From Acidobacteriota bacterium (lineage in GTDB: Bacteria > Acidobacteriota > Thermoanaerobaculia > Multivoradales > Multivoraceae): a stretch of DNA of 64,000 bases. The notes under the pieces were generated by a model, which had not been told where the DNA came from, made no database searches, and worked only from the letters and a program-made list of their open reading frames with translations. This document shows positions 44,692 through 62,076 of the stretch, one piece after another (positions within the stretch are counted from its first letter, which is position 1; the number at the start of each line of letters is the position of its first letter). The translations under genes and the position numbers were made by a program. The DNA lies in the NCBI GenBank assembly GCA_028877275.1, contig JAPPFP010000021.1:1-64000 (forward strand), in the 5' to 3' direction.

Positions 44692-46120
44692 GACAGGACC
44701 TCGCGGACGTCGGTCACCCGGCCGGTGATAGCCGACGCTGCCGCGGTCAGGGGGCTGGCCAGGAAGGTGCGGCCGCCGGCGCCCTGGCGGCCCTCGAAGT
44801 TGCGGTTCGAGGTGCTGACGGCGTACTGGCCGGGAGCGAGCTGGTCGCCGTTCATCGCCAGGCACATCGAGCAGCCGGCCTCGCGCCACTCGGCGCCGGC
44901 GTCGACGAAGACCTGGGCGAGGCCATCCCGTTCGGCCTGCCGCTTGACGGCGTCGGAGCCGGGCACGATGAGTACCCGCAAGCCGTCGGCGACCTTGCGG
45001 CCGCGCAGTACGTTCGCCGCGGCCACCAGGTCGCTGTAGCGCGAGTTCGTGCAGCTTCCGACGAAGACGACGTCGATCGGCTTGCCCTGAAGCTGCTGGC
45101 CGGGTTCGAGGGCCATGTAGTCGAGCGCCTTGCGGAAGGAAGCCCGCTTCTCGGGTTCGATCGCGTCGTCTTCCGGAACCGCTCCCGCGATCGGGATCGC
45201 CATGCCGGGATTCGTGCCGTACGTGACCATCGGCTCGAGCGCTGAGCCGTCGAGCGTCGTGGTCTTGTCGTAGCTCGCCCCCTCGTCCGTGGGCAGCGAC
45301 CGCCAGTCGTCGAGCGCCGTCTCCCAGGCGTCGCCGGCGGGCGCCATCGCCCGGCCCTCCAGGTACGAGAAGGTGACCTCGTCGGGGGCGATCAGGCCGG
45401 CGCGGGCGCCGCCCTCGATCGACATGTTGCAGACCGTCATCCGGCCCTCCATGTCCAGCGCGCGGATCGCTTCGCCGGTGTACTCGAAGACGTGGCCGGT
45501 GCCGCCGCCGATGCCGAGCCGGGCGATCACCGCCAGGATGATGTCCTTGGCGACCACGCCTTCCTGCAGGCGGCCGTCGACGCGGATCTCGTAGGTCTTC
45601 GGCCGATGCTGCAGCAGGCACTGGGTGGCGAGCACGTGGCCGACCTCGCTGGTGCCGATGCCGAAGGCGAGGGCCCCGACGGCGCCGTGGGTGCTCGTGT
45701 GGCTGTCACCGCAGACGACGGTCATCCCGGGCTGGGTGGCGCCCAGCTCGGGGCCGATCACGTGGACGATGCCGCGCCGTTCGTCGCCCATCGCGTACAG
45801 CGGGATGCCGTGCCGCTCGCAGTTCGCCTGCAAGTGGTCGAGTTGCGCGGAGCCCTCCGGGTCGATCACGCGCAGCCTTGCTGTGTCGATCGAAGGGTCG
45901 GTCGGCGTCGAGTGATCCATCGTTGCCAGCGTCAGGTCGGGTCGCCGCACGGGGAGCCCCCGCTCGGCCAGCGCGGTGAACGCCTGGGGCGAGGTCACTT
46001 CATGTACCAGGTGGAGGTCGACGTACAGCGTCGCGGGCAGGCCTTCGGCTTCGGCGGCAACGCCTTCCGGGGCGACGACGTGGCGCCGCCAGATCTTCTC
46101 GAAAAGGGTCTGGGGTCGAC

Positions 46121-46124
<4 letters not shown>
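44688..46124 (-). CDS. leuC: 3-isopropylmalate dehydratase large subunit
   Basis: A 478-residue aconitase-fold protein. The [4Fe-4S] ligands are visible as the Cys in [13 protein letters not shown] and the pair in [31 protein letters not shown] is the family motif. Start ATG 46124 ([12 protein letters not shown]) overlaps the leuA stop by ATGA, so LeuA, LeuC and LeuD are translated as a coupled set. Confidence 0.95.
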
Positions 46125-47740
<1,616 letters not shown>

Positions 47741-47742
47741 CG

Positions 47743-48744
47743 CTACACCTCCTTGGCGTCGAGGAACGGCATCATCCGGCGCAGTTCCCGGCCGACCTCC
47801 TCGATCGGGTGGCTCCGCTCCCGCTGCCTTCGGGGATCGAAGCGCGGGCGGCCGTTCCGGTTCTCGGCGATCCAGTCGCGGGCGTAGGTCCCGTCCTGGA
47901 TGTCGCGGAGCACCTTGTCCATCACGGCCCGCACGTCCTCCGTGATCATCTGATCGCCGGCGTGGTAGCCGCCGTGCTCGGCGGTGTCGGAGACGCTGTA
48001 CCACATGTAGCCGAGGCCGCCCTCGTACATCAGGTCGACGATCAGCTTCAGCTCGTGCAGGCACTCGAAGTAGGCGACCTCGGGCTGGTAGCCGGCCGCG
48101 ACCAGCTTCTCGAAGCCGGCGCGGACCAGGGCGGAGGCGCCGCCGCAGAGGACGATCTGCTCGCCGAACAGGTCGGTCTCCGTCTCCTCGGCGAACGTCG
48201 TCTCGATCACACCGGCGCGGGTGCAGCCGATTCCCTTCGCGTAGGCCAGGGCATCGGCCAGGGCGCCGCCGGTAGCGTCGTTCTCGACCGCGACCAGGCC
48301 CGGCGTGCCGGCGCCCTCGGTGAACACCTCCCGCACCCTGTGCCCCGGCGCCTTCGGCGCGACCAGGGACACGTCGACTTCCTGCGGCGCGTCGATTTCG
48401 CCGTAGCGGACGTTGAACCCGTGCGCGAACATCAGCGTGTTCCCCGGCTCGAGGTTCGGGGCGATGTCCTGCTCGTAGAGCTCGGACTGCACCGTGTCGG
48501 GCGCCAGGACCATGATCATCTGGGCTCGTGCGGCCGCGGCCGCGTTGCCGAGCACCTCGAGCCCGTCGGCTTCGGCCTTGGCGGCGCTGCCGCTGCCCTC
48601 GCGCAAGCCGACGACGACGTCCACGCCGCTGTCGCGCAGGTTCAGGGCGTGGGCGTGGCCCTGGCTGCCGTAACCGATGACGGCGACGGTGCGGCCGTCG
48701 AGCCTCGAAAGGTCCGCGTCGTCGTCGTAATAGAGCTTGGCCAT
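47743..48744 (-). CDS. ilvC: Ketol-acid reductoisomerase
   Basis: A class I ketol-acid reductoisomerase of 333 residues. The NADPH loop is [19 protein letters not shown]. The knotted domain carries [22 protein letters not shown] and the metal/substrate Glu region in [13 protein letters not shown]. It acts after acetolactate synthase in Ile/Val synthesis. The dihydroxyacid dehydratase ilvD is not in the window. Confidence 0.95.
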   Translation of the reverse strand: MAKLYYDDDADLSRLDGRTVAVIGYGSQGHAHALNLRDSGVDVVVGLREGSGSAAKAEADGLEVLGNAAAAARAQMIMVLAPDTVQSELYEQDIAPNLEPGNTLMFAHGFNVRYGEIDAPQEVDVSLVAPKAPGHRVREVFTEGAGTPGLVAVENDATGGALADALAYAKGIGCTRAGVIETTFAEETETDLFGEQIVLCGGASALVRAGFEKLVAAGYQPEVAYFECLHELKLIVDLMYEGGLGYMWYSVSDTAEHGGYHAGDQMITEDVRAVMDKVLRDIQDGTYARDWIAENRNGRPRFDPRRQRERSHPIEEVGRELRRMMPFLDAKEV

Positions 48745-48770
48745 CTGGATGGGTTCCTCGTCTGGTGTGT

Positions 48771-49316
48771 TCAGAGCACGTTGCGGCGTGCCGCCGCGCG
48801 GCTGCGGTTGGGCTTGAAGCCCTCGTCCTTCAGGGTGTGGCCGCCGCGGCCCAGGGCGATCATGCCGGTGCGCACCATCTCGACGATGCCGAACGGACGC
48901 ACGAGTTCGGTGAAGTTCTCGAGTTTCTCTTCCTCGCCGGTGATCTCGACCACCAGGCTTTCGGCGGAGACGTCGATGATGCGGGCCCGGAAGATGTCGC
49001 AGAGCTGGATCACCTCCCGCCGGTTTTCGGAGGACGCCCTGACCTTGACCAGAGCCATTTCCCTCACCACGGAGGGCTGGCTGTGCAGATGGTCGACGTG
49101 GACGACGTCGACCAGCTTGTACAGGTTCTTGACCAGGCGGTCCGCTTCCGCGCTGTCCGACTCCATGACGATCGTCATTCGGGACATCTCGTCGCGCTGG
49201 GTGCGGCCGACGGACAGGCTGTCGATGTTGAAGCTGCGCCGCCGGAACAGGTTCGCCACGCGGGCAAGGACACCGGGGCGGTTCTCGACCAGCGCGGCCA
49301 GGATGTGCTTCGCCAT
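48771..49316 (-). CDS. ilvN: Acetolactate synthase small (regulatory) subunit
   Basis: A 181-residue regulatory subunit. The ACT domain is [24 protein letters not shown] with FNIDSLSVG, the site of valine feedback control. The C-terminal part ([19 protein letters not shown]) is the usual IlvN partner domain. Start ATG 49316 (MAKHILAAL) is chosen over longer shadow frames. It sits 29 bp after ilvB. Confidence 0.94.
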   Translation of the reverse strand: MAKHILAALVENRPGVLARVANLFRRRSFNIDSLSVGRTQRDEMSRMTIVMESDSAEADRLVKNLYKLVDVVHVDHLHSQPSVVREMALVKVRASSENRREVIQLCDIFRARIIDVSAESLVVEITGEEEKLENFTELVRPFGIVEMVRTGMIALGRGGHTLKDEGFKPNRSRAAARRNVL

Positions 49317-49345
49317 CGCAGGAGTTCCTCGGGAGACCGTCGACC

Positions 49346-51241
49346 TCAGACGCCGAACCGGGAACCCAGGGCCGCTGTAGCCGCGGGAGCTTCGGATTCC
49401 GCCGTCTCCGCTTCCGGGACGACCTCCGCTGCCGCTGCCCGTTCCTGTTGCTGACGCTCGAACTCCGCCGGAGTGGGCCGGCGGATCATGTCGTCGAGGT
49501 CGGCGCCCGCAGGCACCATGGGGAAGACGATCTCCTCCTTCTCGACGACGAAGTCGATCAGGGTGGGTCCGGCTGTCTGGGCGCGGGAGGCGTTGACCGC
49601 CTCCTCGATCTGGCCGCGCTCGGTGACGCGGACGGTCGGGATGCCGTAGGCCTCCGCGAGCTTGCAGAAGTCCGGGTTGACCATCGGCGTCTGGTTGTAG
49701 CGCTCCTCGTAGAAGAACTCCTGCCACTGCCGGACCATGCCGAGGAAGCCGTTGTTGATGATCGCGATGTGGACGTTGACCTGCTCCTGAACCGCGGTGG
49801 CGAGTTCCATCATGGTCATCTGGAATCCGCCATCGCCGACGATGGCCCACACTTCCTGGTCGGGCCGGGACATCTTGGCGCCGATCGCCGCCGGCAGCCC
49901 GAAGCCCATCGTCCCGAGGCCGCCGCTGGTGATCAGGCTGTGCGGCCGTTCGTGGTGGTAGTACTGGGCCTCCCACATCTGGTGCTGGCCGACGTCGGTG
50001 ACCGTGATGGCCTCGCCGCCCGTGAACTCGAACAGGTCGCGGATGACCTGAGCGCCGAGCAGCTTGCCTTCGGGTACCGCCGGGTGCTGGGGCGCGTCGG
50101 CCGGCCGGACGATCTCCCGCAGTTCGGAGTCCGCGCGCCACTCGGCGATGCGGTCGAACCAGGCCTCGTTCGGACGTCGCTCGACCCGCTCGAGCAGTTG
50201 GCGCAGGACCTCGCCGAGGTCGCCGACGATGCCCACGTCGACGGTCACGTTCTTGTTGATCTCGGAGGGATCGATGTCGACGTGGATCTTGCGCGAGTCC
50301 CGTGCGTAGGTCGCCAGGTTGCCGGTCACCCGGTCGTCGAAGCGCATGCCCAGCGCGATCAGCAGATCGGCTTCCTGGATCGCATGGTTCACCTCGGCGC
50401 CGCCGTGCATGCCCATCATCCCCAGGCAGAGCGGGTGGTGCTCGGAGATCGCGCCCTTGCCGAGCAGGGTCAGGGCGATCGGAATCTGCGCCTTCTCCGC
50501 CAACTGCGCGAGTTCGCGGTTCGCGCCGGCCATCGAGATGCCGTGGCCGGCGAGAATGATCGGCCGCTTCGACTTCCGGATCAGTTCCAGAGCCCCGTCG
50601 ACCTGGCGCGCCCTGGCCGCCCGCGGCGGGCTGTAGCCGGGGAGCTCGATGGGCTCCGTCGGGTAGACGAACTCGGCCTCCTGGATCTGAACGTCCTTCG
50701 GGATGTCCACCAGCACCGGCCCGGGCCGTCCGGTCCGGGCGATGTGGAACGCCTCGCGCATCACCTCGGGCAGTTCCTCGATGCTCGTCACCAGGTAGTT
50801 GTGCTTGGTGATCGGGAGGGTGATTCCGGTGACGTCCGTTTCCTGGAAGGCGTCGCTGCCGATGGCGCCGGTCGGTACCTGTCCCGTGATGCAGACGATC
50901 GGAGACGAGTCCATCATCGCGGTGGCGATGCCGGTGACGAGGTTCGTCGCGCCCGGGCCGCTGGTCGCCATCGCCACGCCCACCTTGCCGGTGGCGCGGG
51001 CGTAGCCGTCGGCCATGTGCGACGCGCCCTGCTCGTGGCGGGTCAGCACGTGGTGGAGCTGCGGGTACTTCGTCAGCGCGTCGTAGGTGGGCAGGATGGC
51101 CCCGCCCGGATAGCCGAAGACGATGTCGACCCCCTCGCGCAGCAGGCACTCGCACACGATCTCGGCGCCGGTCAGCACGACGGCGTCCGTGCCCGTCCCC
51201 GCTTCTTCGCTCGCTCGGTCCGTTGCGGTGTCGTCACTCAT
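49346..51241 (-). CDS. ilvB: Acetolactate synthase large (catalytic) subunit
   Basis: A 631-residue ThDP enzyme. [16 protein letters not shown] and [15 protein letters not shown] carry the cofactor-activating Glu. [17 protein letters not shown] is the ThDP/Mg motif, followed by [16 protein letters not shown]. An Ala/Glu-rich C-terminal tail after about residue 600 is non-conserved. It starts 15 bp after ilvE and shares its transcript. Confidence 0.95.
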   Translation of the reverse strand: MSDDTATDRASEEAGTGTDAVVLTGAEIVCECLLREGVDIVFGYPGGAILPTYDALTKYPQLHHVLTRHEQGASHMADGYARATGKVGVAMATSGPGATNLVTGIATAMMDSSPIVCITGQVPTGAIGSDAFQETDVTGITLPITKHNYLVTSIEELPEVMREAFHIARTGRPGPVLVDIPKDVQIQEAEFVYPTEPIELPGYSPPRAARARQVDGALELIRKSKRPIILAGHGISMAGANRELAQLAEKAQIPIALTLLGKGAISEHHPLCLGMMGMHGGAEVNHAIQEADLLIALGMRFDDRVTGNLATYARDSRKIHVDIDPSEINKNVTVDVGIVGDLGEVLRQLLERVERRPNEAWFDRIAEWRADSELREIVRPADAPQHPAVPEGKLLGAQVIRDLFEFTGGEAITVTDVGQHQMWEAQYYHHERPHSLITSGGLGTMGFGLPAAIGAKMSRPDQEVWAIVGDGGFQMTMMELATAVQEQVNVHIAIINNGFLGMVRQWQEFFYEERYNQTPMVNPDFCKLAEAYGIPTVRVTERGQIEEAVNASRAQTAGPTLIDFVVEKEEIVFPMVPAGADLDDMIRRPTPAEFERQQQERAAAAEVVPEAETAESEAPAATAALGSRFGV

Positions 51242-51256
51242 AGCGGCCTCCTCGCG

Positions 51257-52213
51257 TCACCCGGCCAGCGGCGGTGCGGCCTCCTGCAGCCGGGGTACCT
51301 GGGTGAGCCAGTTGTGGCGGTCGGGGAGCCGGCCCTCGACCAGCCCGAAGAACTCTTCCTGGAGGTGGTGCGTGATCTCGCCGCGCGTGCCGCTGCCGAT
51401 CGGGATCCGGTCGACGGAGCGCACGGGACTCACTTCGGCCGCGGTGCCGGTCATGAACAGCTCGTCGGCGAGATAGAGCTCCTCCCGGGCGATCGGCTGG
51501 AAGCGGACGTCGTACTTCAGGTCGCGGGCGATCGTGATGACCGAGTCCCGGGTGATGCCGCCCAGGATCGAGTTGTAGAGCGGCGGCGTGTGGATCACTC
51601 CGTCCTTGATCAGGAAGAGGTTCTCGCCGGCGCCCTCGCAGACCAGCCCGCGGTCGTCGAGCATGATGCCCTCGGCGTAGCCGTGCTCGCGCGCCTCGAT
51701 CGACACGAACTGGTTCGTCACGTACTGCCCGCTGATCTTTCCCAACGGCACGGCGGTGTTCGAGTTGAAGCGCCGCCAGGAACTGATCGCGGCGTCGACA
51801 CCCTGTTCGATCGCCTCCTCGCCGAGGTAGCGGCCCCACCGCACCGCGTAGATGGCCAGCCTGGAACTGCAGGAGGTCGGATTGAGGCCCATCTCCTCAT
51901 TGCCGCGGTAGATCAGCGGCCGGATGTAGCAGGACTCCAGCCGGTTGCGGGCCACCGACTCGATGCACAGCTCCTCGACCTGGTCCTGCGTGTAGCCGGG
52001 CTCCATGCGCATGATCCGGCAACTGTCGAACAGGCGCCGCACATGGGGACCGAGGCGGAAGATCGCCGTCGTCTCACCCGTGTCGTAGGCGCGAATGCCC
52101 TCGAACACCGACGAGCCGTAGTGCAGGCCGTGGGTGGTGAGGTGGACGGTCGCCTCGTCCCAGGGCTTCCACTGGTCGTCGATCCAGATCCACTCTGATC
52201 GTTCTATCGGCAT
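51257..52213 (-). CDS. ilvE: Branched-chain amino acid aminotransferase
   Basis: A 318-residue class IV aminotransferase. HYGSSVFEGIRAYDTGE opens it, and LGKISGQYVTNQFVSIEA carries the PLP lysine. MLDDRGLVCEGAGENLF and TGTAAEVSPVRSVD are the other family motifs. ATG 52213 has GGAG about seven bases upstream. It is the first structural gene downstream of the attenuator (52240-52366). Confidence 0.94.
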   Translation of the reverse strand: MPIERSEWIWIDDQWKPWDEATVHLTTHGLHYGSSVFEGIRAYDTGETTAIFRLGPHVRRLFDSCRIMRMEPGYTQDQVEELCIESVARNRLESCYIRPLIYRGNEEMGLNPTSCSSRLAIYAVRWGRYLGEEAIEQGVDAAISSWRRFNSNTAVPLGKISGQYVTNQFVSIEAREHGYAEGIMLDDRGLVCEGAGENLFLIKDGVIHTPPLYNSILGGITRDSVITIARDLKYDVRFQPIAREELYLADELFMTGTAAEVSPVRSVDRIPIGSGTRGEITHHLQEEFFGLVEGRLPDRHNWLTQVPRLQEAAPPLAG

Positions 52214-52239
52214 GCAGTTACTCCACTAGCGGCTGAACC

Positions 52240-52268
52240 AAAAAAGCCCCCAGGCGGTGCTGGGGGCT
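52240..52268 (-). terminator. Attenuator (rho-independent) of the ilv/leu operon
   Basis: On the minus strand a perfect 9-bp stem (52260-52268 pairing with 52245-52253) closes a 6-base loop and is followed by a run of six T. It lies 29 bp after the leader-peptide stop codon and 26 bp before ilvE. The segment 52304-52310 in the leader (transcript GGGGGCU) can pair with the 5' arm (AGCCCCC), so it can act as the antiterminator when the ribosome stalls on the Leu/Val codons. Confidence 0.88.
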
Positions 52269-52297
52269 TGAAGTCGCTCGGTTTCCTGTTGGTGCGC

Positions 52298-52366
52298 CTA
52301 GTTAGCCCCCTGAGTCACAAGGACCAGAACAAGAACCAGCAACAGAAGGATGGCGGGACGAGTCAT
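52298..52366 (-). CDS. ilv/leu leader peptide (22 residues)
   Basis: ATG at 52366 to TAG at 52298-52300 encodes MTRPAILLLLVLVLVLV, then TQGAN. Eleven of its residues in succession are Ile, Leu or Val, which is typical of leader peptides that sense charged branched-chain tRNAs. The stop codon lies shortly before the terminator hairpin. When these tRNAs are scarce, a stalled ribosome should free the antiterminator and let the operon be read. The -10/-35-like sites at 52413-52442 fit an upstream promoter. Too short for standard ORF calling. Confidence 0.88.
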   Translation of the reverse strand: MTRPAILLLLVLVLVLVTQGAN

Positions 52367-52412
52367 GGGTAAGGGATTCCGCTGATCTACCGGGCGGTAG
52401 GTCGTGCGGGGG

Positions 52413-52442
52413 AGCGTAGGAGAGGAGAGGAGCGGCTGTCAA
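52413..52442 (-). promoter_or_regulatory. Candidate promoter of the ilv/leu operon
   Basis: A perfect TTGACA (-35) at 52442-52437 and TACGCT (-10, three of six matches) at 52418-52413 are separated by 18 bp. Predicted transcription would begin about 40 bp before the leader ATG. The -35 overlaps the 3' end of the neighbouring serine hydrolase gene. The -10 match is weak, so this is a tentative assignment. Confidence 0.4.
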
Positions 52443-53500
52443 GGGGCCCGCTCGAGTAGCAACCGGCGGATCCGGCCGGTGACCCCTTCGAAGCCGGCGT
52501 CGTTCATGAACAGGCAGTACAGCAGGTCGTCGCGGTCCGGAAAGAAGTTCAGGTCGGCGAAGAAGAAGCCGTTGCCGCCGTTGTGTCCGATCATCCGCTC
52601 GCCGTTCGGGAGGTGGAAGGTGACCCAGCCGTAGCCGTAGAAGGAGTCTCCGTACCCCTCGTCCACGTGCTCGCCGAACAGGGCGTCGAGCGACTCGGCC
52701 GACAACACTTCGCCGTCGCGTAGAGCCCTGACCCAGCGGGCCATGTCGCCGACGGTCGAGTGAATGCCGCCGTTGCCGACGAGGTGCCACGAGAAGCCGT
52801 CTTCGTGGGTCTGCCTGTCGGTTACCCGGCCGAAGCGGCGGCCGTCCCGGTAGCCGGCGGCTACCTGCGCTTCGGACCAGTCGGCCAGGCGGTAGCCGGT
52901 GGCGTCCATGCCCAGCGGGTCGAAGAACTGTTGCCGCAGAAAGCCCTCGTAGCTCGTGCCGGAAGTGCGTTCGACGATCGCGGCGAGTACGGAGTAGCCG
53001 GTGTTGGAGTAGTCGTGGCGTTCACCCGGCGGGTCCTTCAACTCGGTACGCCAGACCGCTTCCAGGTAGCTGTCGCGGTCGATGTACTCCTCGTCCGAAC
53101 CGAGCGCCGGCGGCAGGCCGGCAGTATGGGTCAGGAGCTGGTGGACGGTGATCCCGACCTTGTCGGCTGGCGCGTCGGGGAAGAAGCGGCCGATCGGGTC
53201 CTCGACGCGCAGGCGCCCCTGCTCCTGGAGCTTGAGGATCGCGGCGCCGGTGAACTGCTTGGTGATCGAGCCGATTGTCGACACGGTCTCCGGCCGGAAC
53301 GGCACGCGGGCTTCCCGGTCCGCCAGACCGTAGCCGGCCAGGTGGATTGCCTCGCCATCGCGGGCCACCAGGACGCTGCCGGCGAAGCCTTCCGCTTCTT
53401 CTTCCAGCAGGAGGTCGTCGATGCCGGTGGTTTCGGCCGTCGGCGGAGGGGCGCAGGCAACGGCGAGGACGATCGCCGCAAGCACCGCTCGAAGCCTCAT
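52439..53500 (-). CDS. Serine hydrolase (beta-lactamase/class C-like), lipoprotein
   Basis: An exported serine hydrolase of 353 residues from ATG 53500 (MRLRAVLAAIVLAVAC, with the last Cys in a lipobox). The frame is open further to a GTG at 53569. Motifs are SITKQFTGAA (catalytic Ser and Lys), YSNTGYSVLAAIVERTSG (Tyr) and GHNGGNGFF (the third conserved element, replacing KTG). Members act as peptidases or esterases on cell-wall or small-molecule substrates; resistance to beta-lactams cannot be inferred. Its stop codon overlaps the -35 box of the ilv/leu promoter. Confidence 0.86.
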   Translation of the reverse strand: MRLRAVLAAIVLAVACAPPPTAETTGIDDLLLEEEAEGFAGSVLVARDGEAIHLAGYGLADREARVPFRPETVSTIGSITKQFTGAAILKLQEQGRLRVEDPIGRFFPDAPADKVGITVHQLLTHTAGLPPALGSDEEYIDRDSYLEAVWRTELKDPPGERHDYSNTGYSVLAAIVERTSGTSYEGFLRQQFFDPLGMDATGYRLADWSEAQVAAGYRDGRRFGRVTDRQTHEDGFSWHLVGNGGIHSTVGDMARWVRALRDGEVLSAESLDALFGEHVDEGYGDSFYGYGWVTFHLPNGERMIGHNGGNGFFFADLNFFPDRDDLLYCLFMNDAGFEGVTGRIRRLLLERAP

Positions 53501-53626
53501 CGTCGTTCTCAGGACCATTGCCGGACGTCGTTTCGCCATTCCCCGAGAGCCTAGCGCCGGAACCAACACAAGGCTCTGATTCGGCGGTATAGTCGAGCGT
53601 TTACGCGCGCGCTTCGTCTACCCTCC

Positions 53627-56566
<2,940 letters not shown>

Positions 56567-56598
56567 GGCCGTCGGCAGGTCAATAGGGTAGTGGGCCG

Positions 56599-58158
56599 AT
56601 GACAACCAGGATCGAGCTGTACGACACGACGCTTCGCGATGGGACCCAGCGGGAGAACATCTCGCTGTCGCTGGCGGACAAGCTGGCGATCGCCCGGCGG
56701 CTGGACGCCTTCGGCATTCCCTACATCGAGTGCGGGTGGCCCGGCTCGAATCCCAAGGACGCCGACTTCTTCGAGGCCATTCGCGAGGTCGACCTCGAAC
56801 AGGCGAAGATCTGTGCATTCGGCGCCACGCGGCGCAAGCACAGCGCCTGCGCTCACGACGGCAATGTTCAGGCCCTGGTGGCTGCGGAGACGCCGACCGT
56901 CACGCTGGTCGGCAAGAGCTGGGACCTCCATATCGAAAAAGTGCTCGAGACCGACGCGCGAGAGAACGAGGCGATGATCGGCGACACGGTCGGTTATCTC
57001 AAGGATCTCGGCCGCGAGGTGATCTACGACGCCGAACACTTTTTCGACGGCCTGGCCGGAAACCCGGAGTGCGCCCTCGGTACCCTGCGGGCGGCGGCGT
57101 CGGCAGGCGCCGACTACGTCGTGCTCTGCGACACGAACGGCGGAACCCTGCCGTGGCAGATCGAAGCCGGGATCGACGCGGCCCGGGCTGAACTCGGTCC
57201 GGATGTCCGGATCGGAATCCACACCCACGACGATGCCGGATGCGGCGTCGCCAACACTCTGGCCGCGGTGCGTGCGGGCGCGGTCATGGCCCAGGGCACG
57301 ATCAACGGCTACGGCGAGCGGGTGGCGAACGCGAACCTCGTGACGATCATTCCCGACCTGCAGTGCAAGATGGGCTACTCCTGCGTCCCCGACGAGAGTC
57401 TCCGCGAGTTGACCTCGCTGTCCCGATACGTCGCCGAGGTGGCGAACATTGCCCACGACGACCACCTGCCCTACGTGGGCCGCAGCGCCTTCGCCCACAA
57501 GGGCGGCATCCACGTGGCGGCGATGCTCAAGGAGCCGTCCAGCTATCAGCACGTGGAGCCTGAGTTGATCGGCAACGAAATGCGCGCCGTGGTCTCCGAG
57601 CTCTCGGGCCGCGGCAACATCGCTCATCTCGCGGCGGGCGCCGGGATCGCCGAAACGCCCCACGCGCGCGAAGTGCTCTACAAGGTCAAGGAGCTGGAGA
57701 ACCGCGGCTACAGCTTCGAGGCCGCGGAGGCCTCCGTCGAGCTCATGCTGCGGCGAGCGGAACCGGGATACGAAGCGCCGTTCCGGCTGATCGACTTCCT
57801 CACCGTTGTCGAGCACCGCGATGGCCGGGGTCTCGTCGCCGAGGCGACGGTGAAGGTCGAGGTGCCGGACGGAACGATCGCCCATACGGCATCCGAGGGA
57901 AACGGTCCCGTCAATGCCCTGGCGCATGCGCTGCGCAAGGCGCTGGAGCCCCACTATCCGGCGCTTGGCGAGATGCGGCTCGCCGACTACAAGGTCCGCA
58001 TCCTCGACAGCGCGCAGGGAACGGCCGCGACGACCCGCGTGCTCGTGGACTTCGTGGCCGGCGGTGACCGCTGGACCACGGTCGGAGCGGGCACGAACAT
58101 CATCGAGGCGAGCTGGGAGGCCCTCTCCGACGCGATCGAGTTCGGGCTGACGGGGTAA
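56599..58158 (+). CDS. cimA: Citramalate synthase
   Basis: A 519-residue enzyme of the LeuA/CimA family. YDTTLRDGTQRENISLSLADK differs from LeuA's start and, with YIECGWPGSNPKD, HTHDDAGCGVANTLAAVRAGA, and NGYGERVANANLVTIIPDL, matches the CimA branch. It would condense acetyl-CoA and pyruvate to citramalate for isoleucine. The C-terminal regulatory domain (VEVPDGTIAHTASEGNGPV) is present. It is not in the ilv/leu operon but only about 4 kb away, and converges on gcvP. Confidence 0.9.
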   Translation: MTTRIELYDTTLRDGTQRENISLSLADKLAIARRLDAFGIPYIECGWPGSNPKDADFFEAIREVDLEQAKICAFGATRRKHSACAHDGNVQALVAAETPTVTLVGKSWDLHIEKVLETDARENEAMIGDTVGYLKDLGREVIYDAEHFFDGLAGNPECALGTLRAAASAGADYVVLCDTNGGTLPWQIEAGIDAARAELGPDVRIGIHTHDDAGCGVANTLAAVRAGAVMAQGTINGYGERVANANLVTIIPDLQCKMGYSCVPDESLRELTSLSRYVAEVANIAHDDHLPYVGRSAFAHKGGIHVAAMLKEPSSYQHVEPELIGNEMRAVVSELSGRGNIAHLAAGAGIAETPHAREVLYKVKELENRGYSFEAAEASVELMLRRAEPGYEAPFRLIDFLTVVEHRDGRGLVAEATVKVEVPDGTIAHTASEGNGPVNALAHALRKALEPHYPALGEMRLADYKVRILDSAQGTAATTRVLVDFVAGGDRWTTVGAGTNIIEASWEALSDAIEFGLTG

Positions 58159-58161
58159 CCC

Positions 58162-61088
<2,927 letters not shown>

Positions 61089-61092
<4 letters not shown>

Positions 61093-62042
61093 AGCTTGCT
61101 GAAGAGCCAGGCCACGTAGCCCCCATAGGCTGCCACGAGCAGCGCGCCCCAGGTCCGCCCGATGCTGCGCCCGTGCCGCAGCAGATAGACGGCGAGGAAC
61201 ATGAGGAGGCTGAAGAAGAGCATGACCGAGGCGTCCAGACCCTCGGCGAGGAACGTCGTTTCGAAGGGGCGGATGAGAGTCGCGGCCGGCAGGACGAGCA
61301 GGATGTTGAACACGTTCGAGCCGACGATGTTTCCCAGCACGATGCCGTGGTGATTCCGGTAAGCCGCCACCAGGCAGGCGGCGAGTTCGGGCACGCTGGT
61401 GCCGAAGGCCACGACCGTGAGTCCGACGACCTTCTCGCTGACGCCGAGGGCCAGGGCCAGGTCCTGCGCCGCCGGCACGAGGAGCCTGGCCGCGCCGACG
61501 GCGAGCAGGACGAGTCCCACGACGGTGCCAAGAACGGACTTGAGTGGGCTGACGCCCTGGGGATCGGCCGGTTCGGCGTCGCCGGCTCGGACCAGCACGA
61601 TCAGGAAGTACGCCATGAGGGCGAGCAGCACCACGCCCTCGAACCGGCCCAGGCGGCCGAAGGCGGTGAAGGTCAGGACGAGCAGGGAAGTCGCGAGCAT
61701 GAAAGGCAGCTCGCGGCGGACCAGGCGGATCGCCTGGCGCTCCGCGCCTTCGCTGTGGTTGTGCAGAGGCACCACGAGCGCCGAGATGCCAAGGATCAGG
61801 CCGACGTTGGCGATGTTCGAGCCGACCACGTTGCCGTAGACCAGCCCGGCGGAGTCCCGCAACGCGGCGGCTATCGCTACGCCGAGTTCCGGCGCCGAGG
61901 TGCCGAAGGCGACGACGGTCAGCCCGATCACCGTCGGACTGACGCGGAGAACGGCGGCCAGGCCGGTCACGGAGCGCACGAGGATCTCGCCGCCGGCCCA
62001 GAGCACGGCGATGCCGAGGACGATCAGCAGCAGCGAGATCAA
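61089..62042 (-). CDS. Calcium/sodium antiporter (CaCA/YrbG family)
   Basis: A 317-residue, about ten-helix membrane protein with the two internal alpha repeats [20 protein letters not shown] and [20 protein letters not shown], which carry the ion-binding Glu residues. It is about the usual size for YrbG-like exchangers and should export Ca2+ against Na+ (or K+). Its stop overlaps the gcvP start by ATGA, implying a common transcript. Confidence 0.92.
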
Positions 62043-62076
62043 GGTGGACTTCGGTTAGGGGCGGGCGGTCTGGCGG

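Noticed and set aside
49448..52198. A 916-codon plus-strand frame over ilvB/ilvE
   Set aside because: It is antisense to two genes with complete catalytic motifs; no motif of its own.
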